A stretch of 64,000 bases of DNA from Ichthyophis bannanicus (Eukaryota > Chordata > Amphibia > Gymnophiona > Ichthyophiidae), in the NCBI GenBank assembly GCA_033557465.1, contig CM066033.1, positions 11,347,080 through 11,411,079 on the forward strand, read 5' to 3'. The notes under the pieces are model-generated. The model was not told where the DNA came from. It searched no databases and saw only the letters and a program-made list of their open reading frames with translations. How positions within the stretch are numbered: position 1 is the first letter of the stretch; the number at the start of each line of letters is the position of its first letter. The position numbers and the translations under genes are program-made. Positions 52,725 through 64,000 of this stretch are shown piece after piece.

Positions 52725-52958
52725 TAAAAAAAGCGTTTGGACAAGTTCATGGAGAGGAAAGGTTCAGAAACCATTATTAAGACGGGACACTAGGATATCA
52801 ATGCTTGACCCAGTACAAGCATTGTGGGAAATACTGTGTCTTTTGGGGAAACTGCTAGGTACGTATGGACATAGATTGGCCACTGTTGGAAACAGGATAC
52901 TTGGGCTTGATGGACCTTGGTCTGACCCAGTATGGCATATCTTATGTTCTTATGTAAC
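52725..52958 (+). mobile_element. CR1 3' end inserted in DIRS
   Basis: It begins with the final codons of CR1 ORF2 and runs through the 3' UTR (tactgtgtcttttggggaaac, ggccactgttggaaacagg, ctgacccagtatggcat) to the TTCTTATG-type end. The segment is nearly the same as 47230-47461. Only about 230 bases are left. Confidence 0.85.
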
Positions 52959-52964
52959 TCCAAA

Positions 52965-53540
52965 GTTGCAGGCCTTGTTCCTGTCAGGAAACCGTTTCTG
53001 ACTTTCTTCTAGGGAAAAAGTGATGCTGTGTCCCGTTCCGTCCTGTTTGACCAAGATAGTTTTTTGCCATTTCATGTGAAATCAATATGTAGTCTTGCAC
53101 AGTATTTGGAGATTTCGGAGGAGAAACGCATCTGGACCATAGCTTGCGTTTGTTAGGCATAAAGAGAGTGTTCTTCTGCGATAATTGAAGGTCTTGGAGT
53201 CCTTCCGCAAGTCTGAGCATTGGTTTGTTCTCTTTGGCGGTCCGCATAAGGGTGAAGCGGCAGCCAAAGCTTCAATTTCCAGATGGGGTCCCGGAAGCAA
53301 TAGCATCAGCGTAGAATCTTGCCAGGGTCGTCTAGGTGCCCATGGGGCTGCGGGCTCATTCTACTAAAGGGCAAGTGACTTCGTGGGCGGAACATAGCTT
53401 GGGTCCTCCTGGTTGAAGATGTGCAGAGCAGCCACTTTGGTCGTTACTTGAATACTTTTAGTAAATATTATCGCCTAGATGTTCAAGAAAGAACAAAAAG
53501 AACGGCTGGAGATGCCTTGTTTTGGGTCCTGCGGTTTTAC
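52965..53540 (+). pseudogene. DIRS tyrosine recombinase, C-terminal remnant
   Basis: Broken frames carry recognisable C-terminal pieces: around 53250-53300 KAASKASISRW, around 53350-53400 a RAHSTKGQVTSWAE stretch, and around 53460-53530 a YYRLDVQERTKRTAGDA segment that contains the position of the catalytic Tyr. The order is that of the intact recombinase at 46-1101. RT/RNase H between Gag and this piece is missing, so the copy is internally deleted. Confidence 0.6.
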
Positions 53541-53625
53541 CGTCCGGGTGGACAGATACCTCCCAGTAATTTCCAGAGGTGAGGGACTGCGAATGGAGGT
53601 ACGATAAGGAAAGAGAAATTAGACT

Positions 53626-54118
53626 TACCTGCTAATTGTTATTCCTTGAGGAAACTTAAGTCCCGTCCCGATTCCCATCCGGGGTTTGTCCGCCTCCGCA
53701 GAGTCTTTATGTTTGTGTAGGGTAACAGCAGCCAGGCAGTAGGAAAATCAGCAAATTTTTTTTCTGGACTCAGACAATGGCTACTCTGTATTCATTTCTT
53801 CTCTCTCACTTTCTGTCCTATTTACTTCAAGCGGAGAGAGGGAGAGTGATCCTCTTATTTAAGGGAGATTTAGTTTCAGTTTTAGAGTTAAGATGTTGTA
53901 TTTAATATGATTGCTACTATTTTGTTGCTCCTTTGAGTTTGTTTTGTCATTAGAATCACTGGGAGCTGGTGGGAGGTGCCAGTAGGATATGTACAGGGGT
54001 TGTCCACAATTAGGACAGTGCCCAGTCTCCATGCTGCGAGAGGAGGTGCACTACCCAGAGGTGAGGGACTGGACTGGAGTTACCGCAAGGCACAACAATT
54101 AGCAGGTAAGTCTAATTT
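53626..54118. repeat. 25-bp perfect inverted repeat at a DIRS end
   Basis: 53626-53650 and 54094-54118 are exact reverse complements (aacaattagcaggtaagtct… at the right), and related direct motifs (gaggtgagggactg) occur at both sides. The pair likely corresponds to the inverted terminal or internal complementary regions of a second DIRS family, different from the one at 2528-2852. Confidence 0.75.
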
Positions 54119-56757
54119 ATCGTACTGCTGCATGAGGAAGAAACTGCCGGGTCCCCTCAATTTATGTCAAGATGCATCAGCTCCATCCTCAGCTGCCAGG
54201 GCCTTATCTCCGTTCTCTCCCTCGGAGGATCTGCCCCCTCCTCTGGTACTCCTGCTGCAGCCAAAGGCAGCCCAGTGCAGGCAGCATGGATCAAGAGTTG
54301 GCGCAAGTTATGTCCCTCTCTCAGGAAAGCTTGAGGCCTCTTGGGCATTCCACATCAGCTTCCCTCCAACTGAGCACTTCTTCCTCAAGGCGCGCCAGGG
54401 GCAGTGGCAGCACACAGGGCACAAAAGCGCACTCTGACTGAGTAACCTCAGAAGAGTCCACGCGGCCTGTAAAAGAGATCTCCTGAGCTTCACAGGATGG
54501 TTGCAATGGAACAGGATTCATCCCTCCATAGAGGATAGCCCTCTATCTGCACATTGGGAAGCGGGAGAGTGGTCGTCTTCCGATGACCAAGCAAAAGATC
54601 AGGAGGCAGATAAGAGTGTCATTTTATTCCGTAAGTAGGAACTTCTAGCATTGATTACTCAGGCGGTGGATGACATTGTGCCTCTCAGAATCTCAATGAA
54701 AGGAAATGATACAAACTGCTTATCAGGCGCTTACCAGAGGATAGACCAAAGACAGCGAACCACTGTTCGGGTCGGAGTTCATCCCCTTTTTCATTCTCCC
54801 AGATGAGTGTCAGAGATTGTTGGTTGTTAACGAACAGGATGGTTATATTCGCGGGCCTCAATCCTCCAGGACTGCCCCAAGGTCGGAACCTTTTTGGGCG
54901 GTGGTAGCGGGGACAAAGGACTCCTATGCCACCACAAAGCTTTGCCGGGCCTAGCCGCTCCTCCCAATGAAGCTCCTCTGACACTCCGGGATGCCTACAG
55001 TGGGGGGCCATCTGGCCCTATTTGCGCAACAAGTGGGCGGAAAAGATCAATACCGATCAATGGGGGTCCTCAGTATTGTCTACTGCTTGCGGCACTGTTT
55101 CTAGAATGAGCCTATCCTATACAACGATACATTTAAAAGTTTCCACTTGTGGCTCGGGGACAAAGTAGGAAGCCTGTTTGGAACTTGGGCCAGTGAACAG
55201 TGCCACTACCAGAGACCAAAACCCGGACAATAATCCATCTACTTTGGCCGTTGCAAAGAAGGATGGCTACTTTCAACCCATTCTGGACCTGGAATCAGAA
55301 CAGCGCGTTCTGCATTTTACCTGCAGTTTACAGTGCTAGGATGGCCACTTTCAGTTTAGCGTGTTGCTGTTTGGTCTCACAACAGATCCATGTACCTTCT
55401 TCAAGGTCCAATAGTTGTAGTAGCAGAACCTCTGCCGACAGCAGGGCTCCACATACATCCGTACTTGGATGAATAGGATCATCGAGGCAAAGTCTTATCT
55501 GGAAGGCTTCCTAGTGGCTGTCTTCCAAAGTTGTGACTTTCCTGGTGCATCTAGACTAGGAAGTCACACGCCAAGAGCTGACCTCCAGGACTTACTAGTC
55601 CCTGGAGTTCCTGGGGGCCCACTTTGACCCCGACGTGGGCGGATCTTCATCTCGCAAGCTTGCAAGAGGATCTCCGAATAAACTCCAAATGTTCTGCCTT
55701 CAGGCTTGGCCCTGGGGTGGGGACTATCTTCAAGTTTTGGTGGCCATGGCAGCGATGACCTATGTTCGTCCCTTGGGCATGAGCCCACCTGTGAACCCTG
55801 CAATGGGCTCTTCTAAATCGCTGGTCTCTAGCAGCGAAGGACTACAATCTGCTCGAGGTGTCGGAGCATGTCCGCCTTGCTCTGCAGAACTTTCTACCGC
55901 TACTCTGCCATCACTATGTCTGCGTCCTCTGCGACCCAATGCCACCACCAGTGGCCTATCTCAAACCAACAGAGTGACCACAAAACCCCTGGGAGTCACC
56001 AGGGGAGCTGTCTGTTGCCTGCTACTCCTCCTTTGCGCCAAGCGGCAAGTGCACATATCTCTCTCAGCCCAACGCATTGATGGGGTTAGAAAATGTTCAA
56101 GACGACTTACGTCGGTCTACTCTGGGACCCTGGCAAGTAGGAACTCCATCTGAATGGACTTCCAGCGTATTGAGTCTCTGGGAAAAACCCATGTTCGAAT
56201 CTCATGCCTACTGCTGCGAACGTCAAAGTCTCCACCTTCTTCAGTCAATGCAGGGAATTTGGCTATCAGGGGGATAGACACCCTGGCCCAGCATTGGCCA
56301 GTGGTATCGTTGCTATAATTTGTTTCCACCATAGCCAATGATCGGGAGGTGTCTCCATCGCATCAAGTCTTCCCCTATTTCTGGTTTGGTCCTGGTCGCA
56401 CCCAGCTGATCCTTGCACCCAGGGTACGCGGACCTTGTTGGGCGCAAGGTGACCTCACCCCTGATGCTGGGCTATCACCACACTCCTGAGGCAGGGCACA
56501 GTCCTAATGGACAACCCGGGCTCCTTAATCGCTTACGGCTTGGCTCTTCAGAAGTAGCGGTTAGACCATAAAGGCTATTTGCTTAAGGTGGTTCAGATTC
56601 TGCTTAAAGCACGCTGCCCAAATCCACATCGTTAGATGACACTCGAATATGACGCTTGGTTTGAGGTCATGGTGCGCTCATCAACAGTTGTTCTCCATGG
56701 TGGAGTGCAGATTCCAGAAATCCTAGAGTTTCTACAGTACGGCTTGATACATGGGCT
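54119..56757 (+). pseudogene. Decayed DIRS copy: Gag, RT, RNase H and start of recombinase
   Basis: Pieces in order: Ser/Pro-rich Gag-like sequence (about 54170-54260); an RT segment near 55250-55390 where KKDGYFQPILDL and a FSVLLFGLT-like stretch are readable with stops; an RNase H-like region up to about 56300; and the N-terminus of the recombinase (about 56580-56757) ending IPEILEFLQYGL. No frame stays open for long. It is the oldest-looking element here apart from the sequences beyond 59 kb. Confidence 0.55.
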
Positions 56758-58230
56758 TACAGAAGAACATAAGATATGCCATTACTGGGTCAGACCAAGG
56801 TCCATCAAGCCCTTAGTATCCTGTTTCCAACAGTGGCCAAACTAGGTCATAAGTACATAGCAGTTTCCCCATGAGAGACAACAGGTTCAACAAGGCTTGT
56901 ACTGGGTCAAGCATTGAGATCCTGGGTCCCTTCTTATGAATGTTTTATGGACCTTTCCTCCAGGAACTTGTACAAACCTTTTTTAAACCCAGCGACACTA
57001 ACAGCCTTTACTACCTCCTCCAGGTAACAAATTCCAGTGTTTGATTACACGTTGAAGGGAACCAAAAAAATAGTTTCTTTTATCAGTCTTAAATAGTTTA
57101 CCCTGTAGCTTCATTGGCATTTCCACCTAGTCTTTCTATATTCTGATAAGCTAAACAATCGATCTACGTTTACCCGTTCCACTCCGTTCATTAATTTATA
57201 GACTTCTATCATATCTACTTCAGCCATCTCTTTTCAAGGTTAAAGAGCCCTAACCTTTTTAGCCTTTCTTCATAGGAGTATCCTTCCATCCCCTTTACCA
57301 TTTTGTTTGGCTCTTCTCTGAACCTTTTATAAAATCTCTATATTCTTTTTAATATACGGCGAAAAGAATTGCACACAATATTCAATGTGCGGTCTAAACA
57401 TGGAACGATATATAGGCATTATAATATCTTTTGTTTTTTTTTCTATTACTTTCATTATCATACCTAGCATTCTATTTGCTCTCTTGGCCGATGCTGCACA
57501 CTGGGCCCGGGGTTTTAAACATGTTAGCCCACAATTGACGCCATAATCTTTTTCCTGGGTGGATGGTTCCTAATGGTGGAACCTGGCATCGTGTAACCAT
57601 AGTTTAGGTTGTTTCTTTCCGTAGTGGCATAACCTTGCACTTGTCAACATTAAATTTCATATGCAATTTTGATGACCAGTCTTAAAATATATCAAGATCC
57701 TCTTGCAATTTTTCCCACAAGACTCTTGGGTTTTAACAAACTTTAAATAGTTTTGTGGTCATCTGAAAATTTGATCACCTCACGCGTTATTCCAGCTTTC
57801 AAGGTCATTTATGAATATGTCAAAAAGCAGCGGACCCAGCACAGATCCCTGGGGTACACCACTAGTTCAAACCTTTCTCCAATGGGAAACTTGAGCAATT
57901 ACCCATCCCCTATGATTTCTATTTTATGTCTTTTAAACAGTTCCTGATCCACAATAGTACAATGCCTCCTAGCCATGACTCTTTAGTTTTGCAAAAAGTC
58001 TATGATGAGGGGCCCTTTGTCAAAGGCTTTTATGAAAGTCCAGATACAACAATCGCAAAACCGACTCACCTTTGTCAACCGGTTTATTCAAGCTTCAAAA
58101 AAACATAACAGATGAGTAAGACAAGATGTCCTTGTCTAAAGCCATGTTGGCTATCTCCCATTCGGTCATGACTATCTACATGCTGAGTAATTTTAATCTG
58201 TATTCTTGCTCTCAGCTACTCTTAGTAGAA
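56758..58230 (-). mobile_element. Decayed CR1 LINE nested in DIRS
   Basis: The minus-strand CR1 copy has its 3' end at about 56758 (cataagatatgccattactgggtcag) and its RT running to about 58230. Segments such as NKITQHVDSHDRMGDSQ (reverse strand near 58160) correspond to the CR1 copy at 45379-47289. It is much more mutated than that copy, and it splits the DIRS recombinase gene. Confidence 0.75.
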
Positions 58231-58239
58231 GTAGACAGT

Positions 58240-59140
58240 CCTAAGGGGCCCTATTGTGGGGCGTCAGCTTGCATCCTCACACAGACATCCAGTAGTGTCC
58301 TCTGTGTGGTCTGAACACTAAGGAGCTTCTCAATTCTCTGGTCAACTGGTTCCAACTTGGGACCTTTCTCTCATGCTCCGGAGTCGTATGAAGACTACCT
58401 TTGAGCCTCCCCAGCATGCTATTCTCGGAGAATTTTCCTTAAAGGATGAGTCTTTGTTACTAGCAAATTCAGGAAGGCGTGTGTTGGAACTACAGGCGCT
58501 CTACTGTCAAAGAACCCTTTTTCTTATTCACTTTCTGATCACTTCGTGTCGTGCCCTCCTTCTTACCCAAGGGTGGTTTTCGCCCTTTCATGTGCGATCA
58601 GACACATTTTCTTACCATACCTTACGAAGGAACAAGGCTCTGAATCTCAAGGACAAGTTTCAAGCAGTCAGTAGTTATCCGGGATAGTTTCTACGTCGAT
58701 AAGGTAAGGGTCAACATGCTTTCTCCTTTTCGGACTCACTTTGTAAGATCAACTGTTGGTAGTATTTGCTGGGCTGCGTAAAGGCCTGGCAGTGTCCAAG
58801 GCTACGATTGCGCACTGGATCAAGCACACCAGCGAATTCCGCTTCCATCCTGCATAACAAGTCCATCCTCGTGGGGTTTCATGCGCATTCCACGCAGGCT
58901 CAGGCAGCGTCTTGGGCAGAACGCTTGCACGTTTTGCCCATTGACATTTGTCGTGCGGCCATCTGGTCCTCTCTATCCACTTTCGCGCACCACTACCACC
59001 TCGACCGGCGGTAGTGGCGCAGCTTGGACCGAGGCGCGTTTCGGGGCCATTGTGGTAGAAGCAGCTGTTCCTTTCCACCCAGCAGGGGATGTAGCTTGGG
59101 TACTTCCCACTTGTCTGGACTGGTCTAGCAGGATGAATTG
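58240..59140 (+). pseudogene. DIRS recombinase remnant after the CR1 insertion
   Basis: The C-terminal part shows an RRVLELQALYCQ segment (around 58475), in the place of ARRVSELQAL of the intact copy, and HVLPIDICRAAIWSSLSTFAHHYHLDRR (58931-59014), where the catalytic Tyr position is kept. A DIRS-type end motif (ctggactggtctagcagg) follows near 59116. Several frameshifts lie between. Confidence 0.65.
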
Positions 59141-61149
59141 GAAGAAGAATTTCCATTTCCTTTCCGGGAATCCTGCGCATCACAACCAGTTTAAGGACAT
59201 GCTTCATGCAACAGCATGTTGGTGTCGTCCATTACATTTAATACAGTTTTCTTCGGCAGAGGACAGGCTGTGATCCATCAGTTTCAGGCTCAGAACGAAG
59301 TCAGTTTAGCCCTCAGCGAATACCAGGCACGAAACGTGCATATTTACCGTTGACATTTTTGACATGGGTTAAATGGCATTAGAACCCCTAATTTGACCTT
59401 TACAGCACAAACAGCGGATCAACATATTGACTTTCTTAGATGTTACAATACTTAAGGAGAGGGGCTCAGTTTAGAACTACAGCTATAAATCGGAAATCAA
59501 TACAAACTTAACCAGTTTGCTCAAATTTCAAAGTTTCACCTCTCCAGTCCCTTGAAGACGGGGTCAGTTCCATACGGCGTCAGTTTTTGAGGATTGCAGC
59601 GCATGCTTCGTTCATCTTTGGTTGACTTAAATCTCACTGATTTGAGTAGGAGACTCCCCCCGTGGCATAGGGGTCTAATCCATTGAAAATGTTGTCTTAA
59701 ATTAAGGCATATCGTCGGGCTTTTAATCACTCACACATCTGTGAGGGATGTTTATTGACCTGATACCAATGTCCAATAACACTACGTGAAGACAACGGAC
59801 ATCATCTTTGGTAGGAATTTTACCCTGATATGACGTCAAGTAAAGCCTATAGTTAGTATGTCTTAGGAAACATTGGCCGATTTTGGAAGTATGCTACCCT
59901 GTTTTGAAAAACCTTCATGGTTTGGCTTTTGGCACGGGGAGCCAAATTTGGGGGATATGGCTGGAACTTTCTGACAGTTTTGTACGGATAGACCTCCCCC
60001 TCCGTCTGTTCAGCAACAATGGCCATATGACCCTGCGGACAATTGCATTTATTGTTCGTCATGCTTTAACGGGAGAGACATGGATCTCATCCTACGACTG
60101 GCCGGCTCCTTCAAAATGGCAGTGCGGAAACAGATTGTACCTCCTATCTTTTGTGGTATATGTCCGATTTTTTTTTGTCCGTGCCCCCTGATGTCGATGT
60201 GGGGAGGAAACTACCCGGTTAAGCGAGCATGCCTCCCATCTTAGACAAAAAATTGAAACGCTCCGTTGGTTTGAAACATTGCCGTGTATTTAATCATACC
60301 TTTCAGGCGGATTTAAATTAGTTGCGGTCATTGATCAGGACCCGTGCCGACTCCCCAGGAGGACGGGATGTGTCTGGTAATAAACTTCAGAGATGTGAAC
60401 AGCGTTGGATTTTCTGATGCGTCACAGATTGTGTGCATCCTACCTCCTGTTTGGTGTCCTAACACGTAACAGAAAGTCTGCTATTGGCATAGTACTTATC
60501 TGATGCTCATCCGGTGACGACACAGCCGGCTTCCCCGATTGAGTGCAGTGCGGGAATTCGCATCTTGTCCAATTGGTTGTCGCTTTTGCACTAGCCCCCA
60601 AAGACCCTAGTCCATTACCCACATAGTAGTGTTATTGTACTTAGAACCTTGATTGAAGACTCGCCCCATGCTGTGTTGTTTCAGCGTTTATGGACGGTTT
60701 GAATTGAATTTACATGGAGAATCTGACAAGCACTTGAAAACCAGGGCCACAGACCCAAAATGCTGCACGTCGTGCATGGCTTAAATCCTGAGTCTCCTTG
60801 TGGCGACTATCAGCTAACGACGTGGCGGTTGTGTCTTCACGACTTTCCATCACTCTTGCATTTAAAATGCATGTTGTTTGGAGTGGTGCACATATTTTTT
60901 TAATATATGTTCTTTCTCTCTGCAAATTTATCCGACAAAAAAATTTTTGTTAAGTGTTTTCACAGGAATTAGTTTGGTTGATTTTGTCTTTTGGCCAGGC
61001 TTTCGACGCATTTGTTATACACTGAAGTTTGTGGACTCTTTTGTCAGTGGCATAGTATGTACAGGGTACAACGCAAAAAAGGAAGGCCAGCAATGAGATG
61101 GATCAATACAATAACAGCAGCTATGGGAGCCATTCTGTCAACAGTGAGC
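59141..61149. other. Unrecognised sequence up to the assembly gap
   Basis: No domain, repeat tail or splice structure is supported. The short frames here are of chance length, and some composition resembles decayed DIRS leader. The bases next to the gap give no hint of what was lost. Confidence 0.35.
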
Positions 61150-61649
61150 NNNNNNNNNNNNNNNNNNNNNNNNNNNNNNNNNNNNNNNNNNNNNNNNNNN
61201 NNNNNNNNNNNNNNNNNNNNNNNNNNNNNNNNNNNNNNNNNNNNNNNNNNNNNNNNNNNNNNNNNNNNNNNNNNNNNNNNNNNNNNNNNNNNNNNNNNNN
61301 NNNNNNNNNNNNNNNNNNNNNNNNNNNNNNNNNNNNNNNNNNNNNNNNNNNNNNNNNNNNNNNNNNNNNNNNNNNNNNNNNNNNNNNNNNNNNNNNNNNN
61401 NNNNNNNNNNNNNNNNNNNNNNNNNNNNNNNNNNNNNNNNNNNNNNNNNNNNNNNNNNNNNNNNNNNNNNNNNNNNNNNNNNNNNNNNNNNNNNNNNNNN
61501 NNNNNNNNNNNNNNNNNNNNNNNNNNNNNNNNNNNNNNNNNNNNNNNNNNNNNNNNNNNNNNNNNNNNNNNNNNNNNNNNNNNNNNNNNNNNNNNNNNNN
61601 NNNNNNNNNNNNNNNNNNNNNNNNNNNNNNNNNNNNNNNNNNNNNNNNN
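61150..61649. other. Assembly gap, 500 N
   Basis: Exactly 500 undetermined bases, the usual placeholder for a gap of unknown size. Frames spanning it are meaningless. Confidence 0.99.
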
Positions 61650-64000
61650 CCTCTCCTAGTTTAATAAATGTAGACAGACTCTGGCTTTTTATTTTTATAC
61701 TTTTATGAGGAGCAATTGTTCTCGAAATGGGTGATTTTTTTGCACATGCCAAGACTGTCTGAACCTCAAATCCTAAGCCAGGGTATGTGGAGTGGAGTTG
61801 TGATTCTCAGTCTCGTCAAATTTACTGCTACTTAATGCTCAAGCATAGTACTTGCTTTGTGCCAACGAGAAGGCCTCCCATTTGATGTTTCCTAAAATGT
61901 TACTTGTATAGGTATTTATCAAGGCATGCTTGGAACATTCGGGGCATTAAATTAAGTCTGTGGTACCAAATACAATGGGAAATAAACCTCACCGGTATCT
62001 TTCTGATTCCTGGCCACATTCTCTATGGTCCTTTTAAGACTGCATTTCTTGGTACTTTGACAGAATTTAGTCCCTCTCCAATCAATGGTTATCACAGAAA
62101 TAAAAGTCGCGCTTGGAAACTGACAACAACCTCTACGAATTCAATGCCGCTCTGGGTTTTTTCTATTTTAATACCCACTATATCTGGCTTCCTCACATCC
62201 AGCTTTTTTTAATATCGGCTCAAAATGGAGGTATCCCAGGGTGATCATAATCTCTGTCATTCTCTGTAATTCTTTGTAGGGTCATGATTCCCAGTGCTTT
62301 TCCAGACATAGTGGATTGTTGTAGTATTAACAGAGTTACCAACAGATGAGGCATGCTACATTAATGTTAACAGACATTCATTTGTATATCAGCTTTTTGA
62401 TCGAAGCTGAACAACTTAGAAAAGAAAAAGACACTTCACAATTGCTTAAAAATTTTGAAGTGGCAGGACTGTGTGTGGCTCCTAATGCAAGCTCTTTTTT
62501 AGCTGAAACATTTGATGTTCAGCAGAACTCCGCAGTATCTTTTTGACATCTAAGACAATCACTTTGTTTCCTTTGCTGTTTGAAAGTTTGTTGCAGCTTT
62601 GGATATATGCCGCTCTGAAGTAGATTTCTGTATATTTGAGTAGTGCTGCCTGTGCCCTGAAGCTTTGGAAATGCCTTCTTAAAGATAAGTGACTCCTTTC
62701 TGGTTTTGCTTTTGAGATCTGATTGAAGTATTGTGGTTTTGTGAAGTTTTAAAACAATTTTCACAAAGATCATATTAAGGTAATATAAAGATTGTTTATT
62801 TGTTGGGAGGTGGAATCGAAATGAAGAGGCTGAGGTGATCAGAGACCTGCAGTTAAGGGTCCAAAGTGATACCTGTGGATGCCTCACCTTTCCCTTCACA
62901 TACACACACACACATACATACATATATTTCTTGGCACCTTAGAGGTGTTGAGTTTTGTTTGACCCATTGTTTTTGGTTTTGTTTATTTACTTTTGCAAAT
63001 ACTATGACACTCATGAACCTCACTCCTAAGCCAGGGTATGTAAAGTATCAACTCAGTCTCTAGGATTTACTGCTAACGCTTGCCTTAGTAGTTGCATTGT
63101 GCCAAGAGAGTTTCCTTCTGGAGTTCATAAGACATAACATATATGGGCAATTTGTTTAATATGTGACTTGAAGTTCTCCTTTATCAAGCTTGTGGCTCCC
63201 ACAATGATAGGATATATTTCTGTCTTTTTGCCACATTTTCTTGGTGCTTCAGAATCTTCTCCCTTTCCACATGATTCACAGAATAATCACTTGGTATAGA
63301 CACCTCTCTCCATTGTGTATGCTGTCATTAATTCTCAGTCTACCTAGCTTTGTTAGCAATCTTATTATCACATTCAGAACATATAACTGGTTTCTCCTCA
63401 AGCAGTTTCTCTATATGAGTTAGTTTTGTGCATATTAAAAAGGCTTTAAAAAGTGATATCTGTGAAAATTATTTCCCATAATGATTTGTTATTCAATACT
63501 AGTGACCTCACTTGGTTTGCAAGCTTGTCGTGCTGTGAGGGCTTGCGTGCATCAGTGATGCTGAGAGCTAAACTATCGGTAGTTTAACTACTGGCAGGGT
63601 CTCCCAAGATGGACAGGTCTCAGCTGAGGTGCCAGACCAAGACAAACCACCCATCTGGGCAGCAGCAGAATGGGATAGTGTTGACAGCGGAGGATCACAT
63701 TTCTGTGACAACGGCAACACCACCAAACTTAAACTGCGCGGAAGAAAGGCCCGGCCATCTACTTCTGTATCTTGCCATGAAAACCCAGTGGATAGTTAGA
63801 ACAAAACAAATTGTGCTATGGTGCTGGAAGATGAGACCCCCAGGTCAGAAGGCACTCAACTAGCTACTGGGGAAGAGCTGAAGACTTTTCAGAGTAAAGT
63901 CAGCATTTATGATGTGGTTGGATCAAAGCCCTCGGGAAGTCTGACTGCTGATGTAGCTGCGCATGAAAATGAGAGACAGAAGCTGTAAAGAGGTCTTACA
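61650..64000. repeat. Two diverged copies of an unknown repeat and unassigned sequence
   Basis: Segments at about 61740-62190 and 63000-63330 share cctaagccagggtatgt, ttgtgccaa.gaga, gccacattct and tcacagaa.aa in the same order, so they are copies of one element about 1.26 kb apart. A different stretch from about 63540 to 63900 (gcagggtctcccaagatgg…caggtcagaaggcactcaa) looks like an interspersed repeat of a kind I have seen but cannot name. A short CA repeat lies at 62898-62920. Confidence 0.5.

Noticed and set aside
53976..54441. A 153-residue frame near 54 kb as a host protein
   Set aside because: Its Ser/Pro-rich sequence lies just inside a DIRS terminus and reads as a Gag-like remnant.
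60991..61752. Frames of about 200 residues crossing the N gap
   Set aside because: Most of their length is undetermined bases.

Overview
The window looks like repeat-dense nuclear DNA of a non-mammalian vertebrate, most likely an amphibian and plausibly a caecilian. Three things point there. Spliced KRAB-type exons carry an A-box of the kind I associate with amphibian zinc-finger genes. DIRS, Penelope, L2-type, CR1, Ty3/Gypsy and gamma-like retroviral elements all sit in 64 kb. No bacterial gene organisation is visible. The taxon is inference; the gene and element calls rest on motifs read from the sequence.

Layout. 1-2852: 3' part of a DIRS retrotransposon with an open tyrosine-recombinase ORF, interrupted by a minus-strand L2-type LINE and ending in a 57-bp perfect inverted repeat. 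3738-13877: a complete endogenous retrovirus (10,140 bp) with two 671-bp LTRs that read as identical, a 4-bp target duplication, a primer-binding site, a polypurine tract, and open gag, pol and env. 13878-20200: LINE and SINE tails, a DIRS terminus between 40-bp direct repeats, a decayed L2-type LINE and a 1.2-kb minisatellite. 20898-48119: five coding exons of a KRAB-domain gene on the plus strand. Exons 1-4 lie within 2.7 kb; exon 5 follows a 24.4-kb intron.

That intron is a stack of elements. It holds DIRS leader and gag pieces, a Penelope-like element with a GIY-YIG domain, a Ty3/Gypsy element with a SCAN-like Gag and a dUTPase but no visible integrase, three L2-type LINEs with nested inserts, and a CR1 copy with a nearly open reverse transcriptase. 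48532-49883 is a probable solo LTR. 50140-59140 holds a foldback element and two decayed DIRS copies, each invaded by CR1. A 500-N assembly gap lies at 61150-61649. The last 2.3 kb contains two diverged copies of an unidentified repeat.

How it fits together. The only host gene I can support is the KRAB gene; its zinc-finger exon is not in the window. Nearly everything else is transposable, and its state of decay gives a relative order. The retrovirus is youngest (identical LTRs, no breaks). The L2 copy at 1190-2447 and the CR1 copy at 45379-47461 are fairly young. The Penelope and Gypsy copies are intermediate, and the DIRS copies at 50-59 kb are oldest. KRAB zinc-finger proteins commonly repress such elements, but no functional link to these particular copies can be read from the sequence.
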